Of a stretch of 64,000 nt of DNA, positions 1 through 9,318 are shown one piece after another. Source of the stretch: Streptomyces sp. SLBN-31 (GTDB lineage: Bacteria > Actinomycetota > Actinomycetes > Streptomycetales > Streptomycetaceae); assembly GCF_006715395.1 (NCBI RefSeq), contig NZ_VFNC01000001.1, forward strand, positions 3,286,001 to 3,350,000. Direction: 5' to 3'. Numbering within the stretch: position 1 is the first letter of the stretch; the number at the start of each line of letters is the position of its first letter. The position numbers were made by a program, and so were the translations under genes. The notes beneath the pieces were generated by a model, which was not told where the DNA came from, ran no database searches, and saw nothing but the letters and a program-made list of their open reading frames with translations.

Positions 1-1002
1 GGTGTTGCGCAGGCCGCGCACCGGCCTGCGCCACAGCCGGTGTGCCGCCGCCACCGGGCTGGCGCGGTACGCGAGGCCTTCGCCGACCCGCAGCTCACGG
101 GTCTTGAGCCAGTTCTTGTACTCCATGTCGCCGCGCCCCAGGTCCACGAGCCGCACCCCGTGACGGCCCGCCGCCTCGATCATCCGCAGATGCATGATCA
201 GGCCGGGGGAGTAGCGGCTGAACGCGGGATCGTAGGCGGTGAACCAGCCCGCCAGCACCGTCTGCGACCTCGGCCCGAAGTGGGCGGCCACCGGACGGTC
301 GCCGGCGTACAGCACGGACAGCATGCCGGTGAGGTGCCGCTCACGGACGGCGAAGAGGTCGTCCACCAGGTCCACGATCCACGGCCGGGCGAAGCGGTCC
401 ATCCGCCCCGTCCGCCGGTACTGGGCGGACTTCCACTGCATGAGCGTGCGCAGCCCCCGACGATCTCGCTCGTCGAGCACGAAGCGCACCTCGCCCGCGT
501 CACCGCGCAGGCGGCGCTCCTTGGCCAGCGTCGTCTTGGTGTGCCGCGGGGAGGTCCGCCGCAGCCACTCCACGTAGCCGTTCCCCTCCTCTGGAAGATC
601 GACCACCGGCGAGGCGAACGTCCCCGTGAGATACCTGTCGAACGGCTTCTGATCCTCGACGAGATGGTCGAACTCGAACACCGAAAGGCCGCAGGCCCGC
701 AACAGCTCCGGCGGGTCCCAGGTGACGCCGGGACGGTGCACGACGGCCTGACAGTCGGACAGGCCGTACCCGATGGCCCGCCCCACGCCGAGGGCACTGC
801 GCTGGTGGGGGAAGAAACCGACGGGCTCCGTCTGCTCCCGCAGGACCGCCACCACGCCGCCACGCCGGTGACGGGCCGTCGCCGCCGCGAACTCCGGTGC
901 CAGGAACGGGTTGGCGTACTGCGGCGACTCGTCCATCGCACGGTGCCAGGCCCGGACCAGCGCGGGGCTCAGCTCATCTGCCGCGTGCATCGAGACGTCC
1001 AT
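1..1002 (-). CDS. GNAT-family (CelD/BcsL-like) N-acetyltransferase, 3' end cut by window edge
   Basis: The reverse strand stays open with high GC3 from an ATG at 1002 to the left edge (334 residues, no stop), so the C-terminus is missing. The N-terminal half has the NPFL-PEFA and EPVGFFP pattern typical of the Acetyltransf_6 group. The C-terminal half has a GNAT-like stretch: SVLYAGDRPVAAHFG, then a conserved AYDPAFSRYSPG and LGRGDMEYKNW. In actinomycetes this group sits in polysaccharide or cell-surface loci, and its substrate is generally unknown. The frame remains open upstream of 1002, but the family usually begins near here. A second in-frame ATG lies at 990. Family call is confident; function is not. 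Confidence 0.8.
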   Translation of the reverse strand, partial: MDVSMHAADELSPALVRAWHRAMDESPQYANPFLAPEFAAATARHRRGGVVAVLREQTEPVGFFPHQRSALGVGRAIGYGLSDCQAVVHRPGVTWDPPELLRACGLSVFEFDHLVEDQKPFDRYLTGTFASPVVDLPEEGNGYVEWLRRTSPRHTKTTLAKERRLRGDAGEVRFVLDERDRRGLRTLMQWKSAQYRRTGRMDRFARPWIVDLVDDLFAVRERHLTGMLSVLYAGDRPVAAHFGPRSQTVLAGWFTAYDPAFSRYSPGLIMHLRMIEAAGRHGVRLVDLGRGDMEYKNWLKTRELRVGEGLAYRASPVAAAHRLWRRPVRGLRNT

Positions 1003-1250
1003 GTCGGACCTGCCGTCCTGCTGATGGCGGAAGGGGACGTGCAACAGGGTGTGCCACCTACCAGGGTCGAGGCGGCCGCACTCCGCGCGCTTGGGCTGGA
1101 CGGGCCCTGAAGAAGGCCGCACAGCCCCTACGCCGCGGGTGCGGGACCCCGGCGCGCCTCGCCGACCATGGCCTGATTGATCATTGTGCGACCGACGCCC
1201 GGAACCGAGACTGCTGTGGGCCGACGGCGACGCGGAGGACGGGACGCTCG

Positions 1251-2254
1251 GTGAAACGCATCCATTTCACGGCGGAGGACCTGGCGCGGACCCGGGTGGC
1301 CACGACGATCGGCGTGGCGGCGGAGACGTTCGACACGGTGAAACTGCTCAAGGACCGCGACGCCTCCCTGGCCTTCCGCCGCTGGCAGGTGTCGGTGCGG
1401 GGGCGCCTCGGCGAACAGGCGGGCCCGCTGGCCGCGTTGATGCCCTCGCACGGGCCGCTGGTCGACATCGCGAGCCTGACGGGGCACACGGCGTCCATCG
1501 ACGAGGCGGTGGACAACCTGCTGACCGCTCCCCTACCCCTGCTGCGCCTGGAGTTGGAGAACATCGACTTCCACCCCAGCCACCGCTCCTGGGCGCGCAA
1601 CCTGGTCGCCGGGGACCGGGAGGCCCGCCTCCAGGTGGCCGCGGCGCTCCGCGCCTGCCACCGGGTGACCGTCGCGCCCTACTGGGGACGCGTGCGCTCC
1701 CGCCTGAGCGAGGTACGCGCCTCGTACGTGGGCGCGATGGCCGACGGCGGGGTCGAGCGGCTCCTCTCCACGCTCTCCGGTCCCTTGGTGCGCTGGCGAC
1801 CGCCCGTGCTCGAAGTCGTCCATCCGCGCGAGGCGGACATCCATCTGAACGGTCGCGGACTCGTCATCGCGCCGACCATGTTCTCCACCGGGCAGGCCGA
1901 ACTCCTGCAGGCGCCGCTCGACCCGGGCCGGCCACCGGTTCTCGCCGTGCCCACCCTCGACGGCGCCTTCCTCGACCCGACGCTGTGGGCAGCCGATGGC
2001 GAGAGCACCGACCGGTCGCTCGATGACCTCCTGGGACGCACCAGGGCTGCCGTGCTGCGGGCGACCGTCGGTGGATGCGGCACACCACCGACCTGGCCCG
2101 CCGCCTGGACATCTCGCCGGCTACCGCCAGCCATCACGCGACGGTGCTGCGCAACGCCCGCCTGATCACCACCCGGCGCGAGGGCCGGGCGGTCCTGCAC
2201 ACCATTACGTCACTGGGCCTCGCCCTGCTGGAGCACGGGCACCCGCACGCCTGA
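1251..2254 (+). pseudogene. DUF5937-type winged-helix regulator, frameshifted near its HTH
   Basis: A GTG at 1251 opens a frame starting VKRIHFTAEDLARTR, the usual opening of this regulator family. The alpha-helical middle region and the signature READIHLNGRGL are intact. At about 2065-2080 the frame changes. The winged helix continues in another frame (TTDLARRLDISPATASHHATVLRNARLITTRREG) and ends at the TGA at 2252-2254. Without the shift the product would be about 334 residues, normal for the family. A second family member lies at 35453-36501 and is also frameshifted. ArsR-like DNA binding is expected; targets are unknown. A real mutation and a sequencing error are equally possible. Confidence 0.75.
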
Positions 2255-2268
2255 CAGGCCCCAGAAGG

Positions 2269-2631
2269 CTATGCGGTTCCGGCCTCGCCCAGAAAACGCA
2301 GCAGCACGTCGGCCTCCGCGCGGAGCCGCGCGGCCCGTTCGGCATGCGCGGGAGCGGTCAACCGCGCCGCCACCTCCAGCCGTTCGGCGGCCTCGGCGCG
2401 TACGACGTCCACCACCAGGTGCTCGCTCAGCTCACGCCGCGCCGCTTCGGTGACGCCCACACCGACCGGAGACTGCTCAAGGGCCGAGCCGCGCGGTGCC
2501 ACCTCGTCCACGGGCACCGCCTCCGCGTTGTCCAGCGCGGCGAGGGTCGAACGCAGTGCGCTCACCGCCGCCTTGTCGCGGGCGCGCATCGCTTCGGGCA
2601 GGGCCTGACGCATACGAAGTCGGATGGACAT
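2269..2631 (-). CDS. YqeY-like GatB/YqeY domain protein
   Basis: A 120-residue protein starting MSIRLRMRQALPEAMRARDK. It continues with SALRSTLAALDNAEAVP, the typical start of GatB/YqeY-domain proteins, which resemble the tail domain of the tRNA-dependent amidotransferase GatB. The C-terminal helices are rich in Ala, Glu and Arg as in the family. The start at 2631 is chosen because family similarity begins exactly there; the frame stays open upstream without similarity. The cellular role of stand-alone YqeY proteins is not settled. It is divergent from the AfsR-like regulator, with the palindromic element at 2644-2720 directly in front of its start. Confidence 0.85.
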   Translation of the reverse strand: MSIRLRMRQALPEAMRARDKAAVSALRSTLAALDNAEAVPVDEVAPRGSALEQSPVGVGVTEAARRELSEHLVVDVVRAEAAERLEVAARLTAPAHAERAARLRAEADVLLRFLGEAGTA

Positions 2632-2643
2632 GCCCGTGATCCT

Positions 2644-2720
2644 AGGCCCTGTCGTCAGATCCCCGCCTGCCCGGAAGGCCCGCCCTGCGGGCGGACGACG
2701 GGAATGTGACGACAGGGCCT
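2644..2720. mobile_element. 77-bp MITE-like palindromic element with perfect 14-bp inverted ends
   Basis: AGGCCCTGTCGTCA at 2644-2657 is repeated as its exact reverse complement at 2707-2720. The interior is GC-rich, contains a further small hairpin (GCCC-GC) and has no coding capacity. Short size, perfect terminal inverted repeats and an intergenic position fit a non-autonomous miniature transposable element or a long regulatory hairpin between the divergent YqeY-like and AfsR-like genes. I saw no other copy in the window. Confidence 0.5.
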
Positions 2721-2933
2721 GGAGGCGGTACGCCGCGAACACCTCCGCGAATTGCGGTGCATGGGCAGCGCGACCCCCGTGCGCCCTGCCCATGCACCAC
2801 GCCGTCGGCGAGGCGGGCCGGCCCGATGAGCGGGCCGACCCCTCGCCGCGGTGGACGGTACGGCCGTCCGCCCGGCGACCGTTAGTGTGAGGATCCGGAT
2901 CGCGTCTTGCGAAAACCTTGTGACGGAGGACCG

Positions 2934-5900
2934 TTGAAGCTCCTTGTGCTCGGTCCGCTGGAACTGCGCCTCGAGCGAGGCGCGTCGGACCTGGGACAGC
3001 CGCGAAGGCGAGCCGTCCTCGCCGCGCTGGCGGCGGACGCCGGACGCCCGGTGTCCATGGAGACGCTGCTCGACCGGCTGTGGGACGGCGATCCGCCCGA
3101 CGGCGCACGCTCCGTCGTCTACTCGCACATCAGCCGCTTACGCCGGCTCCTCGAAGAGGCCGCGGCGCAGGAGAACCGCGGGACGGCGACGCAGCCGTCG
3201 ATCAGCCTGGGCAAGGTGTCCGGCGGGTACGTGCTGCGGGCGGACGAGGACGCGGTCGACCTCACACGGTTCCGCGCCCTCGTCGAGCGTGGCCGCGAGC
3301 CGGCCTGCCCGGACGCGGAGCGCACCGGAATGCTGGAGGAGGCGCTGCGGCTGTGGCGGGGCACCCCGCTGGCCGGACTGCCCGGAACCTGGGCGGACCG
3401 CACCCGTACCGCCTGGACCCGGGAACGGATCGACGCGGCACTGGCCTGCGCTCAGATCCATCTACGGCGGCGCACCCCGGAGAAGGTGCCCGAACTGCTG
3501 CGGCCCCTGCTGGTCGACCACCCCCTGAACGAGCAACTGGCCGCGTTGCTGATGCGATCGCTTGCGGCCACCGGTTCGACCGCCGACGCACTGCACGTCT
3601 ACACCGAGACCCGCAAGCATCTCTCCGACGAGCTGGACTTACCCCCCGGCCCCGAACTGCGGTCCCTGTACGAGGAGTTGTCGCGGGGCGCCGACCTCCG
3701 CCGACCGTCCGCCCCGCGGCGGCCCGCAACTCCCGTCCCCGCCCAGCTCCCCATGGACGTACGGCCCTTCATCGGCCGGAGTGAGCAGCTCGTCGACCTG
3801 ACCCGGGCTCTGACACCGGCCGACAGCGGCGCCGGGGCCACGGCGGCGGTCGTCTCCGCCGTCTCCGGCACCGCCGGCGTGGGCAAGACCGCGCTCGCGG
3901 TGCACTGGGCCCACCGGTCGAGGGAGGCCTTCCCCGACGGGCAGTTGTACGTCGACCTCCGGGGCTACGACGCTCGTTCGCCGCTGTCCGCGGCCCAGGC
4001 CCTGGTCGGGTTCCTCACCGCCCTCGGCGTGCCCCTGCAGGAGATACCGCTGCGCCTGGAGGACCGTGCCGCCCGCTACCGCACGGCCCTGAACGGACGC
4101 CGACTCCTGGTGATCCTGGACAACGCCGCGTCCGCCGCCCAGGTCAGGCCGCTGCTGCCGGGCAGTCCGGAATGCCGGGTACTGATCACCAGCCGGGACT
4201 CGCTGAGCGCGCTCGTCTCGGTGCACGGCGCCCACCGCGTGGTGCTCGGCGCGCTGTCCGGCGCCGACTCCCTCGCCCTGCTGCGCGCCCTGATCGGGGA
4301 ACGCGTCGACGCGGAGCGCTCCTGCGCCGAGGACCTGGCGCGGCAGTGTGCGTGGCTGCCGCTGGCCCTGCGGGTGGCGGCGGAGCTGGTCCTGTCCCGG
4401 CCCACCGAGCCCCTCAGCGGTCTGGTCGCCGAACTCCACGACCACCAAAGGCGGTTGGACCTGCTGGCCTCCGGCGACGACCCCCGGGCCGCCGTCCGCG
4501 CCGTCTTCTCGTGGTCCTACGCCCGCCTGGCCGACCTGCCGGCCCGCCTCTTCAGGTTCCTGGGCCTGCACCCCGGGCCCGACGCCGACCTCCACTCCGT
4601 CGCGGCACTGGCCGATGAGTCCGTGGACGCCGTACGACGGGCGCTCGACGTGCTCGTCCGAGCGCACCTGGTGAACCGCAGCGGCGGCGGCCGGTACGGC
4701 ATGCACGACCTGCTGCGGGTGTACGCGGCGGAACTGGCCGAGCGGCACGATCCGCAGGCCGACCGCGATGCCGCGCTCACCCGACTGCTCGACCACTGTC
4801 TGGCGGCCGCGGCAGCGGCCATGGGCGTCCTCTACCCCGCCGAACGGCACCTGCGACCCGCCGTCGAACGGCCGGCCACCGGGCTGCCACCGCTGCGGAC
4901 CGCGGAGGAGGCCCGCGCCTGGCTGACCGCCGCACAGCCCACACTGGTCGCGCTGTGCTCACGCACCCAGGAGCCCGGCCCGTCCCGGCACACCGTGCGC
5001 ATCGCCACCACGCTGCACCGCCACTACGAACGCACCGGCCACTACACGGACGCCCTGACCGTCCACACCCATGCGCTGCGGGCCGCACGGTCGGTGGGGG
5101 ACCAGCGGGGCGAGGCCGACGTCCTGGCCTTCCTCGGCGCCGTCCACCGGCGCCTCGGTGACTACGACACGGCTCGGCGACTGCACGACACCGCCCTCGC
5201 GCTGTGCCGCCGCACCGGCTACGCGGCGGGCGAGGCCCGTCACCTGACCAACGTGGGAGTCCTCCTCGAACTGCGCGGCCGTTACCGGGAGGCCGCCGAA
5301 CAGCACGAGCGGGCGGTCGCGCTGTTCCGCTCGGTCGGTGACGCGCACGGTGAGGCCGATGTGCTCAACAACCTCGGTATCGTGCTGGAGTTGGTGGAGG
5401 ACTTCAAGGCCGCAATCGAACGCTACGAACGCGCCCTGACGTTGTACCGGACCATGGACCACGCCTTCGGGGAGGCCAGTGCCCTCGGCAACCTCGGCAT
5501 CCTGCTCGCCCGGCTCGGCGGCCACACCGCGGCGGCAGGCCACTTCGAACGCGCCCTGACCCTGTTCCGGCGGCTCGGCAACGCCTCCGGAACAGGGCAC
5601 GCGCTGACCAACCTGGGCAACGCGCTCAGCGGCCTGGACCGGCACGCGGAAGCGGCCGGTCACCAGCGCGAGGCACTGGAACTGTTCCGCAGGATCGGCG
5701 AGCGCTACGGCGAGGCCGGGGCCCTCAACGGTCTGGGAGAGGCCCTGCACGGCCTCGGGCGGCCCGCCGAGGCTCTGGAGGCGTACGCGAACGCCCTTGA
5801 AGTGGCCCGCGAGATCGACGAGCAGGAGGAACAGGCCCGCGCCCACGTCGGAACCGCCGTCGTGCTGCGGGCCGGTGAGGACCCGGCCGGAGCCGCCGGT

Positions 5901-5984
5901 CACCTCCGCGAGGCCCTGGAGCTCTACACGGCGCTCGAATCCCCGCGCGCACAGGAGGTCACGAGGATGCTGAACGGCGACTGA
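2934..5984 (+). CDS. AfsR/SARP-type regulator: winged helix, BTAD, NB-ARC, TPR
   Basis: A 1,016-residue protein. Residues 1-100 form an OmpR-type winged helix (LKLLVLGPLELRLERG start; QPRRRAVLAALA). Residues 100-250 are a bacterial transcriptional activation domain (VDLTRFRALV, LWRGTPLAG, LLVDHPLNEQL). An NB-ARC ATPase follows, with P-loop GTAGVGKTAL near residue 315, DNAAS Walker B-like and CRVLITSRD. From about residue 690 there are eight or so tetratricopeptide repeats (for example EADVLNNLGIVLELV). AfsR family members activate secondary-metabolite or global genes from direct repeats near promoter -35 elements. The TTG at 2934 is chosen because GGAGGA stands 4-9 bases upstream and similarity begins there. 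No biosynthetic cluster adjoins it, so its target is unknown. Confidence 0.92.
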   Translation: MKLLVLGPLELRLERGASDLGQPRRRAVLAALAADAGRPVSMETLLDRLWDGDPPDGARSVVYSHISRLRRLLEEAAAQENRGTATQPSISLGKVSGGYVLRADEDAVDLTRFRALVERGREPACPDAERTGMLEEALRLWRGTPLAGLPGTWADRTRTAWTRERIDAALACAQIHLRRRTPEKVPELLRPLLVDHPLNEQLAALLMRSLAATGSTADALHVYTETRKHLSDELDLPPGPELRSLYEELSRGADLRRPSAPRRPATPVPAQLPMDVRPFIGRSEQLVDLTRALTPADSGAGATAAVVSAVSGTAGVGKTALAVHWAHRSREAFPDGQLYVDLRGYDARSPLSAAQALVGFLTALGVPLQEIPLRLEDRAARYRTALNGRRLLVILDNAASAAQVRPLLPGSPECRVLITSRDSLSALVSVHGAHRVVLGALSGADSLALLRALIGERVDAERSCAEDLARQCAWLPLALRVAAELVLSRPTEPLSGLVAELHDHQRRLDLLASGDDPRAAVRAVFSWSYARLADLPARLFRFLGLHPGPDADLHSVAALADESVDAVRRALDVLVRAHLVNRSGGGRYGMHDLLRVYAAELAERHDPQADRDAALTRLLDHCLAAAAAAMGVLYPAERHLRPAVERPATGLPPLRTAEEARAWLTAAQPTLVALCSRTQEPGPSRHTVRIATTLHRHYERTGHYTDALTVHTHALRAARSVGDQRGEADVLAFLGAVHRRLGDYDTARRLHDTALALCRRTGYAAGEARHLTNVGVLLELRGRYREAAEQHERAVALFRSVGDAHGEADVLNNLGIVLELVEDFKAAIERYERALTLYRTMDHAFGEASALGNLGILLARLGGHTAAAGHFERALTLFRRLGNASGTGHALTNLGNALSGLDRHAEAAGHQREALELFRRIGERYGEAGALNGLGEALHGLGRPAEALEAYANALEVAREIDEQEEQARAHVGTAVVLRAGEDPAGAAGHLREALELYTALESPRAQEVTRMLNGD

Positions 5985-6031
5985 TCACGGCGGGCCCCCC
6001 TTCGCACGGCGGGCCGGTCCGGGGTTCCTGA

Positions 6032-6850
6032 TCAGGGCTTACGGGCCAGTCCGGCGGCGATGAGGCGTTCCCAGAGGGTGAGTTCCCGTTCCCCGTCGGC
6101 CGTCCACGGGTTGTCGTTCTTGTCGGGGCGCCACAGGGACGCGGGCACGATTCCGGGTTCGAGGATCTCCAGGCCGTCGAGCAGGGAGGCGATCTCGTCG
6201 TCGGTGCGCCACCGGCCGCGGCCGAAGGTCTGCTGGAGGACCTTCTCGGCCTCCTCCGTCTCCGGGTTGTTGCCGGAGCGGAAGTGGCTGACGAAGAAGT
6301 AGCTTCCGGAGGGCACCTGTTCGCGCCAGAAGCGGACTATGCCGGCCGGGTCCTCCTCGTCGTTGACGTGGTGCAGGATGGCGCTGAACATGACGGCGAC
6401 GGGACGAGTGAAGTCGATCATCTCGACGGTGTCCGGGTGGCTGCGGACGGCCTCCGGGTCGCGCACGTCGGCCGCGACGACGCGCGTGAACTCGTTGTTC
6501 TCCAGCAGGGCACGGCCGTGCACCAGCACCTGGGGATCGATGTCGACGTAGACGACGCGGGACTCGGGGGCGTGGCGCTGGGCGACCTGGTGGACGTTGT
6601 CGGCGGTCGGCAGACCGCTGCCCAGGTCTATGAACTGACGCACCTCTGTGGTCTGCGCGATCTCCCTGACCGCACGGGTCAGGGCCGCGCGGTTGGCGAA
6701 GGCGATGGCCACCGAGCCGGGCAGATCACGCTTGAACACATCGCCGATCTCGCGGTCCACGGCGTAGTTGTCCTTGCCGCCGAGCAAGTAGTCGTACACG
6801 CGGGCGATGCTGGGCTTGTTCGGGTCGATGGAGGAGCCTTCGTACGTCAT
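6032..6850 (-). CDS. DUF574-family SAM-dependent methyltransferase
   Basis: A 272-residue protein of the actinobacterial S-adenosyl methyltransferase family (PF04672 type). It begins MTYEGSSIDPNKPSIARVYD and has the family signature DYLLGGKDNYAVDRE. Motif I for SAM binding reads FIDLGSGLPTADNVHQ, followed by VVYVDIDPQVLVHGRALL and the acidic ADVRDPE. The ending WTADGERELTLWERL is also typical. Two ATGs nine bases apart are possible. The one at 6850 is preferred because GGGGAAG lies ten bases upstream, whereas it is too close to the ATG at 6859. Streptomyces carry many copies; substrates are mostly unknown. Confidence 0.9.
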   Translation of the reverse strand: MTYEGSSIDPNKPSIARVYDYLLGGKDNYAVDREIGDVFKRDLPGSVAIAFANRAALTRAVREIAQTTEVRQFIDLGSGLPTADNVHQVAQRHAPESRVVYVDIDPQVLVHGRALLENNEFTRVVAADVRDPEAVRSHPDTVEMIDFTRPVAVMFSAILHHVNDEEDPAGIVRFWREQVPSGSYFFVSHFRSGNNPETEEAEKVLQQTFGRGRWRTDDEIASLLDGLEILEPGIVPASLWRPDKNDNPWTADGERELTLWERLIAAGLARKP

Positions 6851-6956
6851 GGCGCACATTCTTCCCCGCAACCTGCCCTGACGACCGCCTTTTTGAAATC
6901 CTCCGAGGCTCACGGGGCGAGGCCGGTCCTCGGACGTCGTCCGGCGGATGCGTGGC

Positions 6957-7316
6957 TCAGGCGTTCCTCTGGGCGGCGGCGCGGCGTTGCCGTTTGCCAA
7001 GGGGCGCCTGAGAGAGGTCCTCCGCCTGGGACCGGAGATTCTTGTAGCCGTACCCGCGCTCGGTCAGCCACGCCCTCGCCGCCTCCTCGGCGCGTTCGGA
7101 GGCCTCCAGGATGTCCTCCTCTTCCTCTCCGGAGTCCAGGAACCGGAAGGTGAAGGCGGTACGCGCCGCCAGGTCGTAACTGAGGTGCCCCTCGGGCGTG
7201 AAGGCCGCGCGCAGAACGTCGTGCTCCGCGGCGCGGCTCAGGAGTTCGGCTCGCTGGCCGGCGTCCAGCCCGTCGAAGACACCGCGGACCGTGATCCGGA
7301 AAGTGCGAGTACTCAT
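6957..7316 (-). CDS. DUF6204 family protein
   Basis: A 119-residue protein, MSTRTFRITVRGVFDGLDAGQRAELL, with a compact alpha/beta pattern and the acidic segment FLDSGEEEEDIL before a C-terminal helix. It matches the actinobacterial DUF6204 family in start, length and the F-RITVRG-F pattern. Function is unknown. It is followed closely downstream on the same strand by the DUF574 methyltransferase, with about 107 bp between them, so co-transcription is possible. It lies immediately beyond the ruined GMC oxidoreductase gene. There is no signal peptide or membrane segment, so the protein is expected to be cytosolic. Confidence 0.8.
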   Translation of the reverse strand: MSTRTFRITVRGVFDGLDAGQRAELLSRAAEHDVLRAAFTPEGHLSYDLAARTAFTFRFLDSGEEEEDILEASERAEEAARAWLTERGYGYKNLRSQAEDLSQAPLGKRQRRAAAQRNA

Positions 7317-7325
7317 CCCGCGACA

Positions 7326-8760
7326 CTAGCCAGCGAGACCGGCGCTCTCCACCGAATTCAGGTGCGGCGTCAGCGCCCGGGCGCCGCGGACGGCGAACGC
7401 CACGGACGTCAGGGTCGCATTGCAGGCGGTGGCCGGGGGGAGGACGTTGTGCCGGCCACCCACAGTCCGCGGGTGTTCCGGACGCGGCTGTGGTCGTCGC
7501 AGACGCTGGTGGCGTCGTCGGCGGGGCCCATGCGCGTGGTGCCCTGGTAGTGCAGCGAGCTGCCGGCGGCGAGCAGGACGCGGGAGTCGTCCAGCGGGAC
7601 GCCCAGAGCGGCTCCCGCTTCGGCGACGGCCTTCTTGGCCCGTTTCATGGCGGCCAGGTCCCGGTCGGTGTAGCGGTAGTGGATGCGCGGCGCGGGCAGG
7701 CCGTACGGGTCCGTCCGGAGTCGGCGAATCGACACGGTCCTCGGCCGTGACGTCCTTGGCGCAGAACCAGCCAGTCCCACGACGGCTCCGGGCTCGATGT
7801 CCGTGTCGTCGGTGAGCGGGACGGGCGAGGCGTCCAACTGCGTGACCTGGCCGTGGAAGGGCTGCTCGTCGGTGCAGGGCACCCAACTCACCCCGCTCCG
7901 CGGGACGATGGCGCCGTCGGTGTCGCGCGTGCGGCCGGTGACCGCGCGGTGTGCCGCGACGACCTCGTCGGGCGAACGAACGGCGAAGACGACCTGCGGC
8001 TGGTCGTTGAGGTAGCGGCCCAGTGCGGGCGGGCGGACGCCGGAGGCGTGCAGGAGTTGCGGCGTGCGCAGGGCGTCTGCCGCCACGACGACCGCGCGTG
8101 CGCCGACCTCGGCCTCCGTGCCGGTGCCCAGGTCGCGTACGACGACCCCGGTCACCGTGCCCCCGTGCAGGACGACGCGCAGGCACAGGCAGCGGTCGGC
8201 GATCTCGACGCGCTCGTCGTGTGCGGCCGGACCGAGGACGACGCCGGTTCCGCTCCAGGCGTGCGCCCCGTCCGACCGTGTGGTGACGGCCAGGGGCATC
8301 GGGGCCACGCGCCGGTCGAGCGGGCGGCCGCTGTAGAAGAGGGCGGCCAGCCGGCCGCCTACCTCGTCCGCGAAGGGCGCCCGGTCGAAGGCGTGCGCGT
8401 CGACATGCAGGAGCCGTTCGGCGCGGGTGAGGTCGGCGTCCATTCCGGCGTCGGGGATGAAGCGGATGCGCTCGCCGTCGCCGGGACGGGGGCAGGCGCC
8501 GGTTCAGTGCGCGCCGATGCCGCCGACGTTGGTGGACAGGGCGGCGGCGGGCAGATCGGGGGGCGCCGAGCAGGCGGGTGCCGGGGCGGCCGGCCGGGCG
8601 GGGGCCCTCGGAGGCGCGCTGGGCCCGGGCCCGTTCGCCGGGATCGGTGATGTTCTTGACGTTGGTGCCGGGTGACGGCGTCAGCCGGGGTCCGGCGTCC
8701 AGGAGCAGGACGCGGGCGCCGGGGTGCTGGTCGTACAGGAGATCGACGACCGCCTCACCG
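7326..8760 (-). pseudogene. GMC-family oxidoreductase, 5'-truncated with several frameshifts and a nonsense codon
   Basis: Pieces of one GMC (FAD-linked glucose/methanol/choline type) oxidoreductase can be read across two reverse frames. They run in order: LLYDQHPGARVLLLDAGP and PGTNVKNITDP (dinucleotide-fold side), STNVGGIGAH-stop-TGACPRPGDG, a long central block ending VRNTRGLWVAG, and the C-terminal NVLPPATACNATLTSVAFAVRGAR. The stop in GIGAH-stop-TG replaces an expected Trp codon (TGG to TGA). The frame changes near 8560, near 7700-7770 (two compensating shifts) and near 7450. The glycine-rich FAD motif that should precede LLYDQHPG is absent, so the 5' end is lost at about 8750-8760. No functional enzyme can be made. 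Confidence 0.8.
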
Positions 8761-8924
8761 ACCTGCACCTCCCCTGGCACGACATCCTCGCCACCCAGCG
8801 GGCGGCCGACTGGCAGGGCCGGCTGTCCAGCGAGTACGAGGGCCGGCGCGAGCCCTGTCGAGGACGCGACCAGGTCCGCCGCCGGCACGCCCTGCTGCGG
8901 ACACTGGGCACGCCGGGCACCTGA
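8760..8924 (+). pseudogene. Possible gene-tail remnant beside the GMC pseudogene
   Basis: A short forward frame with very high GC3 reads LTDLHLPWHDILATQRAADW and then SSEYEGRRE, ending at a TGA at 8922-8924. Its left part collides with the truncated 5' end of the GMC pseudogene on the other strand. No start codon of its own is convincing. It looks like the 3' end of a gene whose front was removed by the same event that beheaded the GMC gene. I do not recognise the family. Confidence 0.35.
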
Positions 8925-9047
8925 GCCCTGGGTGGGGGCGGTTGTCGCGCGGAGTGGGCTGGCCGGCGGCGCGAGGGGTACCGGTGGACCCTACGCCCGG
9001 GTTCACCGCAGGGCGCACCGTGGTGTCGTACCCCACGGGAGGCCGCC

Positions 9048-9314
9048 ATGACGAACCTCGACACCGTGGCCGAAGGTCTTGTCGATCAGTTCTTCGCCCA
9101 AGGCCAGGCGGCCACCGCCCAGGCGCAGCGCTGGACGGACACCGGAGAGCTGGACCGGCTCACGGTCAGCCAACTGCGCCTCTGGGCAGCGAACCGCGTA
9201 CTGGACGCGCTGGCACGGCCCACCAGCGCCGGCCCGGCGCGAGCCACGGCCCTGAAGGAGAGAGACGCACTGATCGACTGGCTGGAGGCACACGGATACC
9301 GCGCCCTGGCCTGA
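9048..9314 (+). CDS. Small hypothetical protein upstream of a SpoIIE phosphatase
   Basis: An 88-residue, mostly helical protein (MTNLDTVAEGLVDQFFAQGQ) with GGAGG six bases before the ATG. It has no signal peptide, membrane segment or metal-binding motif. The sequence QLRLWAANRVLDAL followed by KERDALIDWLEAHGYRALA suggests a small helical bundle. Its stop codon is four bases before the GTG of the downstream phosphatase, so the two are almost certainly co-translated and may act together. I do not recognise a named family. Confidence 0.7.
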   Translation: MTNLDTVAEGLVDQFFAQGQAATAQAQRWTDTGELDRLTVSQLRLWAANRVLDALARPTSAGPARATALKERDALIDWLEAHGYRALA

Positions 9315-9318
9315 CCTC

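Noticed and set aside
2934..5984. Idea that the AfsR-like gene marks a biosynthetic gene cluster
   Set aside because: No polyketide, peptide or other core biosynthetic genes lie near it; AfsR-type proteins may act globally.
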